The notes beneath the pieces are model-generated. The model worked only from the letters and a program-made list of their open reading frames with translations, made no database searches and had not been told where the DNA came from. The translations under genes and the position numbers were made by a program. DNA of 15,583 nt, from the NCBI GenBank assembly GCA_003151595.1, contig PLXW01000173.1, positions 48,040 to 63,622 of the forward strand, in the 5' to 3' direction. Each line of letters starts with the position of its first letter. Position 1 is the stretch's first letter. Shown in pieces: positions 1 through 8,203 of the stretch. Origin of the DNA: Myxococcales bacterium. GTDB lineage: Bacteria > Myxococcota > Polyangia > Polyangiales > Polyangiaceae.

Positions 1-623
1 TGAACCACGGCATCTCCACCGGCGCGCTCTTCCTCCTCTTCGGCGTCCTCTACGATCGCCGTCACACGCGCCAGGCCGACGACTTCGGGGGGCTCGCCAA
101 GCCGATGCCGGTCTACGCGACGCTCTTCATCATCGCCACGCTGGCCAGCATCGGCCTGCCGGCGACGAACGGCTTCATCGGTGAGTTCATGGTCATCACC
201 GGCACGTTCGTCAGCAACAAGCTCGGGCACGTGAACGGCATCCAGGCCGTGGGCGCGGCCATCGGCGTCATCCTCGGCGCGCTCTACATGCTGAGCGTCG
301 TGCAGAAGATGTTCTTCGGGCCGATCACGAAGAAGGAAAACGAGCACGTCGAAGACATCAACGCGCGCGAGATGATCGCCGTCGCGCCGCTCATCTTGAT
401 GGTCTTCATCATCGGGCTCTTCCCCAACATCTTCCTGTCGCGCATGAAGGGCGCCGTGGCCCGGACCGAAGAGGCCTACTCCTCGCGTCTCGAGGTCAAC
501 GCCGCGCCTCGCTACTACGACGGACCGATCCGGCTGCTTCCGCGCCAATCGGACACGACTCCCCTCCCCGCGGATCTCGCGCCGGCTTCCGATACGGCCG
601 CGGACACTGGAGCTGCCAAATGA
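1..623 (+). CDS. nuoM: NADH-quinone oxidoreductase subunit M, 3' part (5' end outside the window)
   Basis: This is the C-terminal 206 residues of an antiporter-like, proton-translocating membrane subunit of respiratory complex I. The reading frame is open from the window edge, with the first full codon at base 3, and stops at 621-623. The opening NHGISTGALFLLFG, the following YDRRHTR and GGLAKPMP, and NGFIGEFM are typical of NuoM. The Glu of GEF (codon 183-185) sits where NuoL and NuoN carry a Lys, which favours NuoM over the other two. Hydrophobic segments alternate with short loops up to about residue 150. A polar tail rich in Ala, Pro and Asp follows and is longer than I would expect for the family. 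The stop codon overlaps the nuoN start (ATGA), so the two are co-translated. Confidence 0.95.
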   Translation, partial: NHGISTGALFLLFGVLYDRRHTRQADDFGGLAKPMPVYATLFIIATLASIGLPATNGFIGEFMVITGTFVSNKLGHVNGIQAVGAAIGVILGALYMLSVVQKMFFGPITKKENEHVEDINAREMIAVAPLILMVFIIGLFPNIFLSRMKGAVARTEEAYSSRLEVNAAPRYYDGPIRLLPRQSDTTPLPADLAPASDTAADTGAAK

Positions 624-2116
624 CCCCCCCCATGGCGCTCACGTTCGCGCTCTCTCCGCTGCTCTTCCTGGCCGGCGGCGCGATGCTGCTGATGCTGGCC
701 GAAGCGTTTCAGTCGAAGCGCACGCGGAACAGCGGGCTCGCGCTGGGGACGACGGCCGTGTTCCTCGGAAGCGCCGCCTTCGCCGCCTCGGTATGGATGT
801 ACGGGCTCCAGGATCTCGGCGTGGCGTCGGTCGCGCCGTGGCTCGTCATCGACAAGTTCTCGCTCTTCTTCGACGTGGTGCTGTGCCTCGGCGGCGCGCT
901 CGCGGCGCTGCTCGCGGGCGGGTACTTGCCGGAGCACAACCTGGATCGCGGCGAGTTCTACTCGCTGCTCCTGTTCTCCACGTTCGGCGCGATGATGCTC
1001 GCCGCCGCGGGCGACACGCTCACCGTGTTCCTGGGCCTCGAGACGATGTCGATCGGCGCATACGCGATGACCGCGTTCCGTCGCGCGTCGCCCAAGTCGG
1101 CGGAAGGGGCGCTCAAGTACTTCCTCCTCGGCTCGTTCGCCGCGGCGATCCTCGTGTACGGCTTCGTGCTCCTGTACGGCGCGACGGGGCACTCGGATCT
1201 CGCGGGCATCGGCGCGGCGCTCGCGGCCGGCGGCGCGAAGTCGCCGATGGTCGTGGTGGCGCTCGTGCTCGTGCTCGTCGGGCTCGCGTTCAAGGTGAGC
1301 GCGGTGCCGTTCCACATGTGGACGCCCGATGCGTACGAAGGCGCGCCGACTCCGGCGACGACGTACATGGCCGTGGCCGTGAAGGGCGGCGGCTTCGCGA
1401 TGATGCTGCGCGTGCTGCTCACGGCGTTCGGCGATCCGCGATCGATGTCGTGGTCGAGCGGGTGGCCGCCGGTCGTGGCGTGGCTCGCCGTCCTGACGAT
1501 GACCGTGGCGAACCTGATCGCCGGGCGGCAGGAGTCCGTGAAGCGAATGCTCGCTTACTCGAGCATCGCGCACGCGGGGTACCTGCTCGTCGGCGTCGTG
1601 GTGACGATGCGCGTGCAGCCCGACGCGACGGCGAGCGTCCTCTTCTATCTGCTGGCGTACACCGTCTCGACGGCGGGCGCGTTCGGCGCGCTCATCCTGG
1701 CGGGGAGCTTCGGCAAGGAAGCGGTGACGTACGAGGACCTCGCCGGCATCGGTCGCCGCAATCCGGCGGTGGCGCTGGCGTTCTCGCTGTTCCTCCTCTC
1801 GCTCGCGGGCGTGCCGCCGACGGCGGGGTTCTTCGCGAAGTGGTTCCTGTTCCGCTCGGCGATGGGCGGAGGGTTCTACGCGCTCACGATCGTGGCGTTC
1901 CTCAACAGCGTCGTGGGTGCGTACTACTACCTGCGCGTGCTCGTCGCGATGTACATGCGCGAGCCGGCCGCGGGGGCGCCCGTCGCGATGCCGATGCGAT
2001 CGGGGTACGTGATGGCGGCCCTGGTGCTGAGCGCGATCCTCGTGCTCGCGCTCGGGATCTTGCCGACCAAGACGCTCGACGTCGCGATGCAAGCGGCGGC
2101 CGCGTTCACGGGTTGA
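620..2116 (+). CDS. nuoN: NADH-quinone oxidoreductase subunit N
   Basis: A 498-residue polytopic inner-membrane subunit of complex I and one of the three antiporter-like proton channels. Family landmarks are ETMSIGAYAM, KYFLLGSF, KVSAVPFHMWTPDAYEGAPT, SVKRMLAYSSIAHAGYL and AGVPPTAGFFAKW. The charged residues in membrane segments known to matter in E. coli NuoN (E133, K158, K217, K247, K395) have counterparts at E141, K166, K225, K255 and K407. The channel therefore looks intact. The chosen ATG at 620 overlaps the nuoM stop as ATGA; a second ATG at 632 is possible. The length is normal for the family. Its TGA overlaps the ATG of the next gene by one base (TGATG), which suggests one transcript continuing into it. 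Confidence 0.97.
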   Translation: MTPPMALTFALSPLLFLAGGAMLLMLAEAFQSKRTRNSGLALGTTAVFLGSAAFAASVWMYGLQDLGVASVAPWLVIDKFSLFFDVVLCLGGALAALLAGGYLPEHNLDRGEFYSLLLFSTFGAMMLAAAGDTLTVFLGLETMSIGAYAMTAFRRASPKSAEGALKYFLLGSFAAAILVYGFVLLYGATGHSDLAGIGAALAAGGAKSPMVVVALVLVLVGLAFKVSAVPFHMWTPDAYEGAPTPATTYMAVAVKGGGFAMMLRVLLTAFGDPRSMSWSSGWPPVVAWLAVLTMTVANLIAGRQESVKRMLAYSSIAHAGYLLVGVVVTMRVQPDATASVLFYLLAYTVSTAGAFGALILAGSFGKEAVTYEDLAGIGRRNPAVALAFSLFLLSLAGVPPTAGFFAKWFLFRSAMGGGFYALTIVAFLNSVVGAYYYLRVLVAMYMREPAAGAPVAMPMRSGYVMAALVLSAILVLALGILPTKTLDVAMQAAAAFTG

Positions 2117-3036
2117 TGGCGATGCGCGCGACTCGGCTGATCCCGCTGACCGCGCTCATCGTGAGCGCCGTATCTCCGCTGGCTTGCCACGGAGGTTCGT
2201 CTTCATCGGGCATCGACGCGAGCTCCATCTCGCCGCAGCCGGGCCCTCCGCCGAGCGCGCCGGCGCACGCGACGCCGATTCCGGTCGCGAGCATCGAGGC
2301 GTACGTGAACCCGTCGCACCTCCCCGCGTACGACGGCCCGACCGGAAGTATCGAGGGGACGATCCGCGTCGACGGCCCCGCCGCGCCGGACAAGAAGGGG
2401 CTCGAGTTCGGCAAGTGCCGCGACGCGGCGATCATCTACGGGAAGCTGTTTCGCGAAGGCTCGGTCGCTGCTGCCGACGGATCGCGACCGCTCGCCGACG
2501 CGATCGTCGCCATCACCGGCTACGAGGGGTTCTACGTCCCCGAGCGCAACGACGCCGTGAAGATCACGATCGACGGCTGCGCGGTCAGCGCCAAGACCGT
2601 GGCCATGACCTTCGGCCAGCGGCTCGACGTCGCGAGCACGGCAAACGAAATCTGGGCGCCGACACTGACGCAAGCGCCGACGCCGGCGTTGATGGTCGTG
2701 AACTCGCACACCGATCCGGTGAAGCTCTATCCGCCGCACCCCGGATATTTCACGCTCGTGGACACGACGCTGGCGCACTCGTACGCCTCGGTCGACGTGT
2801 ACGCGCTGCTGCAACCGCTGCACGCGGTGAGCGGTCTCGACGGTCACTACCGGATCGACGGCGCGCCGGTGGGGAAGATGAAAGTGAACGCGCGACTCGC
2901 GGCCATCGGTCGCGAAGCGTCGGCGGACGTCGAGGTCGCCAAGGGGGTCGTGCAGCACGTCGACCTCGTGCTGCACTACACCGCGCCGTCGACCGTCGTC
3001 TTCGACGGTGGCCCGGGCGATCGCTGGAAGAAGTAG
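2116..3036 (+). CDS. Exported protein with a probable carboxypeptidase-regulatory-like / cupredoxin-like domain, function unknown
   Basis: A 306-residue protein whose start (ATG at 2116; ATG 2122 also possible) overlaps the nuoN stop. Residues 1-23 form a signal peptide: a short basic start, a hydrophobic stretch, then SPLAC. Cys24 could be lipidated, but the box reads P-L-A-C with Pro at -3, which is not canonical, so ordinary cleavage is also possible. A Ser/Pro-rich linker runs to about residue 50. The motifs GSIEGTIRVDG and, near the C-terminus, LDGHYRIDGAPVGKMKV resemble the beta-sandwich repeats of carboxypeptidase-regulatory-like domains. The middle part (KITIDGC, then MVVNSHTDPVKLYP) recalls cupredoxin-like envelope proteins. 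I do not recognise a named family. Position at the end of a nuo operon hints at an envelope or respiratory role; that is inference. It converges on the TPR lipoprotein gene, 13 bp away, with no visible terminator hairpin. Confidence 0.8.
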   Translation: MAMRATRLIPLTALIVSAVSPLACHGGSSSSGIDASSISPQPGPPPSAPAHATPIPVASIEAYVNPSHLPAYDGPTGSIEGTIRVDGPAAPDKKGLEFGKCRDAAIIYGKLFREGSVAAADGSRPLADAIVAITGYEGFYVPERNDAVKITIDGCAVSAKTVAMTFGQRLDVASTANEIWAPTLTQAPTPALMVVNSHTDPVKLYPPHPGYFTLVDTTLAHSYASVDVYALLQPLHAVSGLDGHYRIDGAPVGKMKVNARLAAIGREASADVEVAKGVVQHVDLVLHYTAPSTVVFDGGPGDRWKK

Positions 3037-3049
3037 CTCGCGCGACTCT

Positions 3050-4288
3050 CTAACGAAGGTCGATGTCGCCGGCGTCGAGGACGCCTTGCGCGGCGAGGGC
3101 GGCGGCGACGGGGGTGGTCAGAGGGTCGTGGTGGAGGATCGGGTCGCGGTGGAGCGCGAGGAGGAGCGCGCGAGCGGCGGCGGTCGATCCTTCACGAGCG
3201 ACGACGCGCGCGCACGCGAGCCAGGCTTCGGCCGGGACGGGCGCTTCTTCGGCGGCGAGGGTTCCGGCGAACGCGCGGGCGAGGAGCACCGAGTCGTGGA
3301 GCTGGACGGCCGCGGCGGCGAGGACGAGGCGCGCACTGACGGCGTGGGGATCGGCGGCGACGATCTCTTCGGCGAGGTGGCGCGAAGCCGCGGCGTCGCC
3401 GAGGAGGAGCGCGCGAGCAGCGACGATCACGAGCGGCACTCGCCCGATCGTCCCCAGGCGGCGCGCCGAAGCGACGTCACCGGTGAGGATCGCGTCGTCG
3501 ATCGCGAAGCGCGCCACGAGCGGATCGATCGGTCTGCGTTGCGCGCTCGCCACGCGCGCGCGCGCGAGCGATCGCGCCTCACCGAGGTGCCCGTTCTGCG
3601 CGAACCGCGCGACGTCGGCGTCGATCTCGGCGCCGCGCGACGGGTCCAGCGCCGCCACGTGTCCGAGCGCGCGCGCTTGCAACGGGAGGTCGCCGTGACC
3701 GCGCGCCCACGCCGCGAGCGCGCCCCACGCCCGCGCGTCGGTCCCTTCGGCGAGCGTCATGGCGACGAGGCGCGCGCGAAGCTCGTCCGACGACCCGCGA
3801 TCGGTCTCCGCCAGCGTGGCCAGCGCCGACACCGACGTCGGGTCGTCGGCTGCGGCCCGCTTCGCGCTCTCCAGCGCGCCACGTGCGTCGCCGCGCTTCG
3901 CCGCGCATCGCGCCCGAGCCTCCCACGCCGGCGCATACGAGCCGTCGATCGCCAGCGCGTGATCGATCGCCTCGTCCGCTTTCGCGTCGTGCGGATCGTG
4001 CGCGCAGCGCGCGTCGCCGAGACGCGCCCACGGCTCCGGATCGCGCGGCCCCAGCGCGACGGCGATCGAATACCCCTCGACCGCGCCGGCGAGATCTCCG
4101 CTCCCCTCCGCGATGGCGCCGCGCAGGTACGCCGCGTACGCCTCCGAGACCACGAACGGGCCGGTGATCGGCCGATCGTTGACGACGCGCACGACCCCTT
4201 CGGTGCTCGCGCACCCCACGACGAGAGAGCATGCGCCGGCGACGACCGCGAGCCTCGCGACCTTTCGCTTCGCGACGCCTCGCCTCAC
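3050..4288 (-). CDS. TPR-repeat lipoprotein
   Basis: A 412-residue lipoprotein, last gene of the minus-strand unit. The GTG start at 4288 overlaps the hisC stop as GTGA; a second in-frame GTG at 4276 is possible. The N-terminus has Arg/Lys residues, a hydrophobic core and a good lipobox, LVVGC, giving Cys26. Residue 27 is Ala rather than Asp, so sorting to the outer membrane is plausible. From about residue 48 it is helical and Ala-rich, with TPR-like units (for example AYLRGAIAEGSGDLAGAVEGY and then DPEPWARLGDARC). The C-terminal half continues as degenerate helical repeats with no catalytic motif. TPR lipoproteins usually act as scaffolds in envelope complexes. The partner here is unknown; coupling to hisC and the Lon-like gene is the only clue. 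The gene ends 13 bp from the convergent neighbour. Confidence 0.85.
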   Translation of the reverse strand: MRRGVAKRKVARLAVVAGACSLVVGCASTEGVVRVVNDRPITGPFVVSEAYAAYLRGAIAEGSGDLAGAVEGYSIAVALGPRDPEPWARLGDARCAHDPHDAKADEAIDHALAIDGSYAPAWEARARCAAKRGDARGALESAKRAAADDPTSVSALATLAETDRGSSDELRARLVAMTLAEGTDARAWGALAAWARGHGDLPLQARALGHVAALDPSRGAEIDADVARFAQNGHLGEARSLARARVASAQRRPIDPLVARFAIDDAILTGDVASARRLGTIGRVPLVIVAARALLLGDAAASRHLAEEIVAADPHAVSARLVLAAAAVQLHDSVLLARAFAGTLAAEEAPVPAEAWLACARVVAREGSTAAARALLLALHRDPILHHDPLTTPVAAALAAQGVLDAGDIDLR

Positions 4289-5379
4289 CGCGACACCGCG
4301 CGAATGGCTTCGAGGAAGCGGTCGTTGTCCTTCTCCGACCCGATCGTGACGCGCATCTGATTCGCGAGGCGCCCTCCCCCGGCGTGAAAGCTCCGCACCA
4401 GCACCCCGCGCGATGTCAGGCCCTCCACGATCTCGCGCGCCGGCCGCGACGTACGCATCCACAGGAAGTTCGCGTCGCTCGGCGTGACGGTGAGCCCGGG
4501 TACGCGCGTGAGCTCGTCGGCGACGCGCGCGCGTTCCCGCACGACGCGCGCGATCTCCTCCTCCACGGCGCGCCACGCGTCGCGGACGACCGCCGCGGCC
4601 GCGACCTGGCTGGTGGCGCTCACGTTGAACGGCTGGCGCCCCTTGTCGATCTCGCGCACGAGCTCCGCGTCGGCTTCGAGCCACCCCACGCGCAGCGCGG
4701 CGAGGCCGATCTTGCTCAGCGTTCGCAAGATCGCGAGGTGCGGATACCGCGCGCGCCACGATCGCAACGACCCGCTCGCGTAGTCCACGTACGCCTCGTC
4801 GAGCACGACGAGCGCGTCGTCCGCGGCCTCGATCACCTGCGCGAGACGCGCTTCGCTCACGCGGTTGCCCGTGGGGTTGTTCGGGCTGGCGATGAAGACG
4901 ACGTTGGGCCGCAACGTCTCGATTGCGCGCGTCATCATGGCGGCGTCGAGATCCCACGACGCATCGAGCGGCACTTCGACGCTCTTCACGCCGTGCGCGC
5001 GCGCCGTCACGCGGTACATGACGAACGTGGGCGTCGGCGAGAGGACCACCGCCTGCGGGAGCTTGCCGCGCGGTCGCGCGAGCGCGTTCACCACGAGCGA
5101 GATCACTTCGTCGGAGCCGGTGCCGAAGAGGAGATCGTCCGGCGCCGCGCCGGTGCGTGCAGCGATCGCCTCGCGGAGCTCGGTCGCGCGGGCATCGGGG
5201 TAGCGCTCCATGGGGACACGCTCGAGGGCGCGCGCGATCGTCTCCTTGATCACGGAGGACGCGGCAGGCGGCGCTTCGTTGGCGTCGAGCTTCACGGCGT
5301 GGGCCGGCGGGCTCGCAGGCACGTACGCCGCGAGATCGGCCAGCTCCGGACGCAAGAGCGCGCGAAGCGCGTCGTTCAT
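4285..5379 (-). CDS. hisC: Histidinol-phosphate aminotransferase
   Basis: A 364-residue PLP-dependent fold-type I aminotransferase that converts imidazole-acetol phosphate and glutamate to histidinol phosphate and 2-oxoglutarate; related enzymes also act on aromatic amino acids. Seen in the sequence: the N-terminal LDANEAP, the SPNNPTG loop (Asn167), LDEAYVDY (Asp194 and Tyr197, PLP contacts), TLSKIGLAALRVGW with the Schiff-base Lys223 and Arg230, and a C-terminal Arg343 that should bind the substrate carboxylate. The length matches the family. The ATG at 5379 overlaps the Lon-like stop as ATGA and its own stop overlaps the TPR lipoprotein start. No other his gene is present, so this copy is outside a his operon. 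The exact substrate (histidinol phosphate, phenylalanine or tyrosine) cannot be fixed from sequence alone. Confidence 0.92.
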   Translation of the reverse strand: MNDALRALLRPELADLAAYVPASPPAHAVKLDANEAPPAASSVIKETIARALERVPMERYPDARATELREAIAARTGAAPDDLLFGTGSDEVISLVVNALARPRGKLPQAVVLSPTPTFVMYRVTARAHGVKSVEVPLDASWDLDAAMMTRAIETLRPNVVFIASPNNPTGNRVSEARLAQVIEAADDALVVLDEAYVDYASGSLRSWRARYPHLAILRTLSKIGLAALRVGWLEADAELVREIDKGRQPFNVSATSQVAAAAVVRDAWRAVEEEIARVVRERARVADELTRVPGLTVTPSDANFLWMRTSRPAREIVEGLTSRGVLVRSFHAGGGRLANQMRVTIGSEKDNDRFLEAIRAVSR

Positions 5380-8120
5380 CGCTGAACCCGGAAATCCCCC
5401 GCGTCGCCGAGGTCGGTCGTCGAAGCTTCGTCGGCGAGCGCTTCGTGCACGTCGTGTTGGCCGTGCGCGGCCTCGGCCACGCGCAGCCGCTCGGCGATCT
5501 CGATGAGGCGCCGCTCGACTCGCCCGAACACGCTCGACGCCGGGAACCGCCCCGACGCATCGCGCTCGCCGGCCGGCAGCCCCGTGAGGATCTCGATCCC
5601 CTGCGTGACCGACGCCACCGCGTAGAGATGGAACGAACCGTCCGCGATCGCGCGCACCACGTCGTCGCGCAGCACGAGGTGCGGGAGGTTCGATCGCGGA
5701 ATGAGCACCCCCTGCGCGCCGGTGAGCCCGCGCGCGTTGCACAGATCGAAGAACCCTTCGATCTTGGCGCACACGCCGCCGATCGCTTGAATCTCGCCGA
5801 GCTGATTCACGCTGCCGGTGACGGCGACTCCCTGATCGATTCCCACTTCGGCCAACGCGGAGAGCACCGCGAACAGCTCGCTCGACGACGCGCTGTCGCC
5901 ATCGACCTCACCGTAGCTCTGCTCGAACGCGATCTGCGCGCGGAGCGACAGCGGTCGCTCCTGTCCGAACATGCGCCCCAGGTAGCCGCGCACGATGGCG
6001 ACCCCCTTGGTGTGAATGGCGCCGCCGAGCTGCGCCTCGTGCTCCACGTCGATGAGCCCTTCGCGCCCGAGCGCGACGACCGCCGTGATCCGCATCGGCT
6101 GCCCGAACTCGACGTCGCCCGCCGAGTACACCGACAGCCCGTTGAGCACGCCGACCCGCGAGCCGTTCGTCTCCAGCGCCACTTCGCCGCGCAGCGTGAG
6201 ATCGCGAATGTGACGCTCGGCCGCGCCCGCGCGATCGCGCCGTTCGCGCCACGCGATGTGCACGTCTTCGGCCGTCACGACGCTCGACTCCGGCGGCGCG
6301 ATCGACGCGCGGAACGGACGCTCGCCCGTTGCTCCGTCATCGACGCCGTCGGTGGCTCTCCCCGCGGCGAGCGCGCTGGAGAACGCCATCGTCTCTTCGA
6401 GCGGCGACAAGCTGAGCGCCATGCGATCGCGCTCGGCCGCCAGGCGAATCGCGTAGTCGAGGAGCTGCGCGCGCGCGGGGCGATCGAACGTCCCCCACTC
6501 TCGCTCGGCCGCCATCTGCATCAGGTACGCATCGAGCGCGAGCAGGTGCTCCTTCGTCCGCGGGATCGACGGCTCGACCTCGACCTTCACGCGGAAGAGC
6601 GCGGCGAAGTCGGCGTCGGCCTGAAGCAGCGTCGCGTACAGCTCGGCGGATCCAACGAGCACCACGCGCACGCGAATCGGCACCGGCACCGGACGAAGCG
6701 ACGTCGCGTACAGACCGAGCGGCCCGAGCGGATCCTCGGCGCCGATCTGCCGCTCGCGAAGCACGCGCTTGGTGCGCTCCCAGATGATCGGATCGGTCAG
6801 GAGATCCGCCGCGCGAATCACGAGCACGCCCCCCGATGCGCGCTGAAGCACGCCGGCGCGCACGCGCGTGAAGTCCGTGAGCAGCGCGCCGAACCGCGCG
6901 CGACGCTCCATGTAACCGAAGAGGTTCGGGTACGTCGGGTTCGTCTCGTAAAGCACCGGCGGCGGCGCGTTCGGCTCGTTCGACACGAAGAGGTTCACGC
7001 GGAAGCGACTGAGGCGCGTGGCGTGCTCGGGGTCGACGTCGCGCGTCGGATCCTCTTCCTCTTCTTCGTTGCTCTCGCCCTGGAGGAGATCTTCCCAGTC
7101 TTCCTTGAGCGCTTGCCCGACGCGCTCCAGGTACGTGACTACGTCGCGGCCGTACGGCGCGAACCCGTCGATGAGCGCCTTCATCGACGTATCGATCAGC
7201 GCCGACGCCGCGCGCCCGAAGGCCTCTTCGCGCGCCGCTTCAAACGCAGCGCCGGCGTGCTTCACGAGCTGAGCCGACTTGGAGACCTCGCTCGTCAGCT
7301 GCCCTTCGGCTTCGGCAAGCGCACGCTTCGTCGACTCGTCGAGCACCGCGAACTGCTCGGCGCTCACGGGCTTGCCGTGGAGGATCGGGAACGTCTGCAC
7401 GCCCCCTTGCACCGCACGGATCCCGAAGCCGAGCGACTTCGCCGTCGTCTCCAGCTCGGTGACGACCTGCTTGTTCCCCATCTCGAGCTGCGTCGCGAGC
7501 TCGCTCGTGGCCCGCTTCACTTCGTCGTGATGCGCGATCGACGGCATGTCTGCCCGCAGCTTGATGACGAGCTGCTTCATCGCATCGACGAGCACCGGCC
7601 CCACGCCCGCCGGGAGCAGGATCGCGCGCGGCGCCGCCGGGTGGTCGAAGTCGTGGACGTAGACGATGTCGGGCGGCGACGGACGTTGTTTCGCCAGACG
7701 CTGCGCGTAGCGGACAATGTCGTCTTCGATCATCACCTCCGCTTCGGCGGCGACGAACACGTGAAAGCTCGGCTCACGCGCCGCGAGCCCCAGCTCCAGC
7801 GCCCTCCGGGCGATTGGCCCCACGAGCTCGAAGAGGCCATCGCTCTCGTGCGGCTTCTCGGGGAGGATCGACGGATCCGTGTGCACTTTCGCCGCTTCGG
7901 CCGCGACGCGGAACGCATCGCGGGTGCGCGCCCTCGGGTCGTGCGCCGCTTCGCTCCAGAGGCGCGGCTGCGAGGGGCCGGCGCTGGCGATCGGCGCGCT
8001 CTGGCCAGACGACACCACCGCCGATCCACGCCCTTTGGCTTTCGTCTTTGCGCTCGCGCCCTTCAAGGACGGCGCTCGCGGGCGTTCGGCTGTTTTCGTC
8101 GATCGTCGGCCGGTTGGCAT
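5376..8120 (-). CDS. Lon-like Ser/Lys protease with a degenerate AAA nucleotide-binding loop (LonB/LonC-like)
   Basis: A 914-residue cytoplasmic protease. The start ATG at 8120 has a strong ribosome site, GGGGAG at 8126-8131, 5 nt away. Residues 1-55 are a basic, low-complexity tail. Residues about 90-190 match the first part of the AAA_32 domain of LonB proteins (FELVGPIARRALELG, then DIVYVHDF and RAILLPAG). Where LonB has a Walker A loop (GxxGxGKT) this protein has VFVAAEAEVMIED at about 121-133, with no GK[ST]. Residues about 195-345 are a long helical, probably coiled-coil insertion, followed by an acidic run. GVLVIRAADLL (431-441) corresponds to the Walker B region. The C-terminal S16 domain is intact: DGDSASSSE with Ser743, and GGVCAKIEGFFD with Lys786, the catalytic dyad. 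The combination fits ATP-independent LonC-type enzymes. It leads the transcription unit with hisC and the TPR lipoprotein. Confidence 0.9.
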   Translation of the reverse strand: MPTGRRSTKTAERPRAPSLKGASAKTKAKGRGSAVVSSGQSAPIASAGPSQPRLWSEAAHDPRARTRDAFRVAAEAAKVHTDPSILPEKPHESDGLFELVGPIARRALELGLAAREPSFHVFVAAEAEVMIEDDIVRYAQRLAKQRPSPPDIVYVHDFDHPAAPRAILLPAGVGPVLVDAMKQLVIKLRADMPSIAHHDEVKRATSELATQLEMGNKQVVTELETTAKSLGFGIRAVQGGVQTFPILHGKPVSAEQFAVLDESTKRALAEAEGQLTSEVSKSAQLVKHAGAAFEAAREEAFGRAASALIDTSMKALIDGFAPYGRDVVTYLERVGQALKEDWEDLLQGESNEEEEEDPTRDVDPEHATRLSRFRVNLFVSNEPNAPPPVLYETNPTYPNLFGYMERRARFGALLTDFTRVRAGVLQRASGGVLVIRAADLLTDPIIWERTKRVLRERQIGAEDPLGPLGLYATSLRPVPVPIRVRVVLVGSAELYATLLQADADFAALFRVKVEVEPSIPRTKEHLLALDAYLMQMAAEREWGTFDRPARAQLLDYAIRLAAERDRMALSLSPLEETMAFSSALAAGRATDGVDDGATGERPFRASIAPPESSVVTAEDVHIAWRERRDRAGAAERHIRDLTLRGEVALETNGSRVGVLNGLSVYSAGDVEFGQPMRITAVVALGREGLIDVEHEAQLGGAIHTKGVAIVRGYLGRMFGQERPLSLRAQIAFEQSYGEVDGDSASSSELFAVLSALAEVGIDQGVAVTGSVNQLGEIQAIGGVCAKIEGFFDLCNARGLTGAQGVLIPRSNLPHLVLRDDVVRAIADGSFHLYAVASVTQGIEILTGLPAGERDASGRFPASSVFGRVERRLIEIAERLRVAEAAHGQHDVHEALADEASTTDLGDAGDFRVQR

Positions 8121-8203
8121 CCTTGCTCCCCAGTAAAGCTACCACCGTTCACTCCTCTCTGTCCGTGGGCTGCAACCGAGGGTACGATTGAGACTAGGTA
8201 CTG
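8121..8203. promoter_or_regulatory. Divergent promoter region between the Lon-like gene and the FHA-cyclase gene
   Basis: An 83-bp gap between two divergent starts. On the minus strand, TGGTAGCTTT (8144 down to 8135) is a -10-like element ending 15 nt before the Lon-like ATG. On the plus strand, GGGTACGATT (8180-8189) resembles it, and its TACGAT core ends 15 nt before the cyclase ATG. No convincing -35 box is visible; TGTCCG/CGGACA at 8160-8165 lies about 17-18 bp from each element but is a weak match. The Lon-like gene has a clear ribosome site. The cyclase has only a weak AGGT stretch before its ATG. Confidence 0.4.

Noticed and set aside
515..2092. A long open frame on the minus strand opposite nuoN, and one on the plus strand from 793 into the next gene
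   Set aside because: Their products are Arg/His-rich with no family motif, and they lie opposite or across a clear nuoN. Long antisense frames are expected when third positions are nearly all G or C.
3037..3049. Bidirectional terminator between the convergent exported-protein and TPR genes
   Set aside because: The 13-bp gap contains no inverted repeat that could form a stem.
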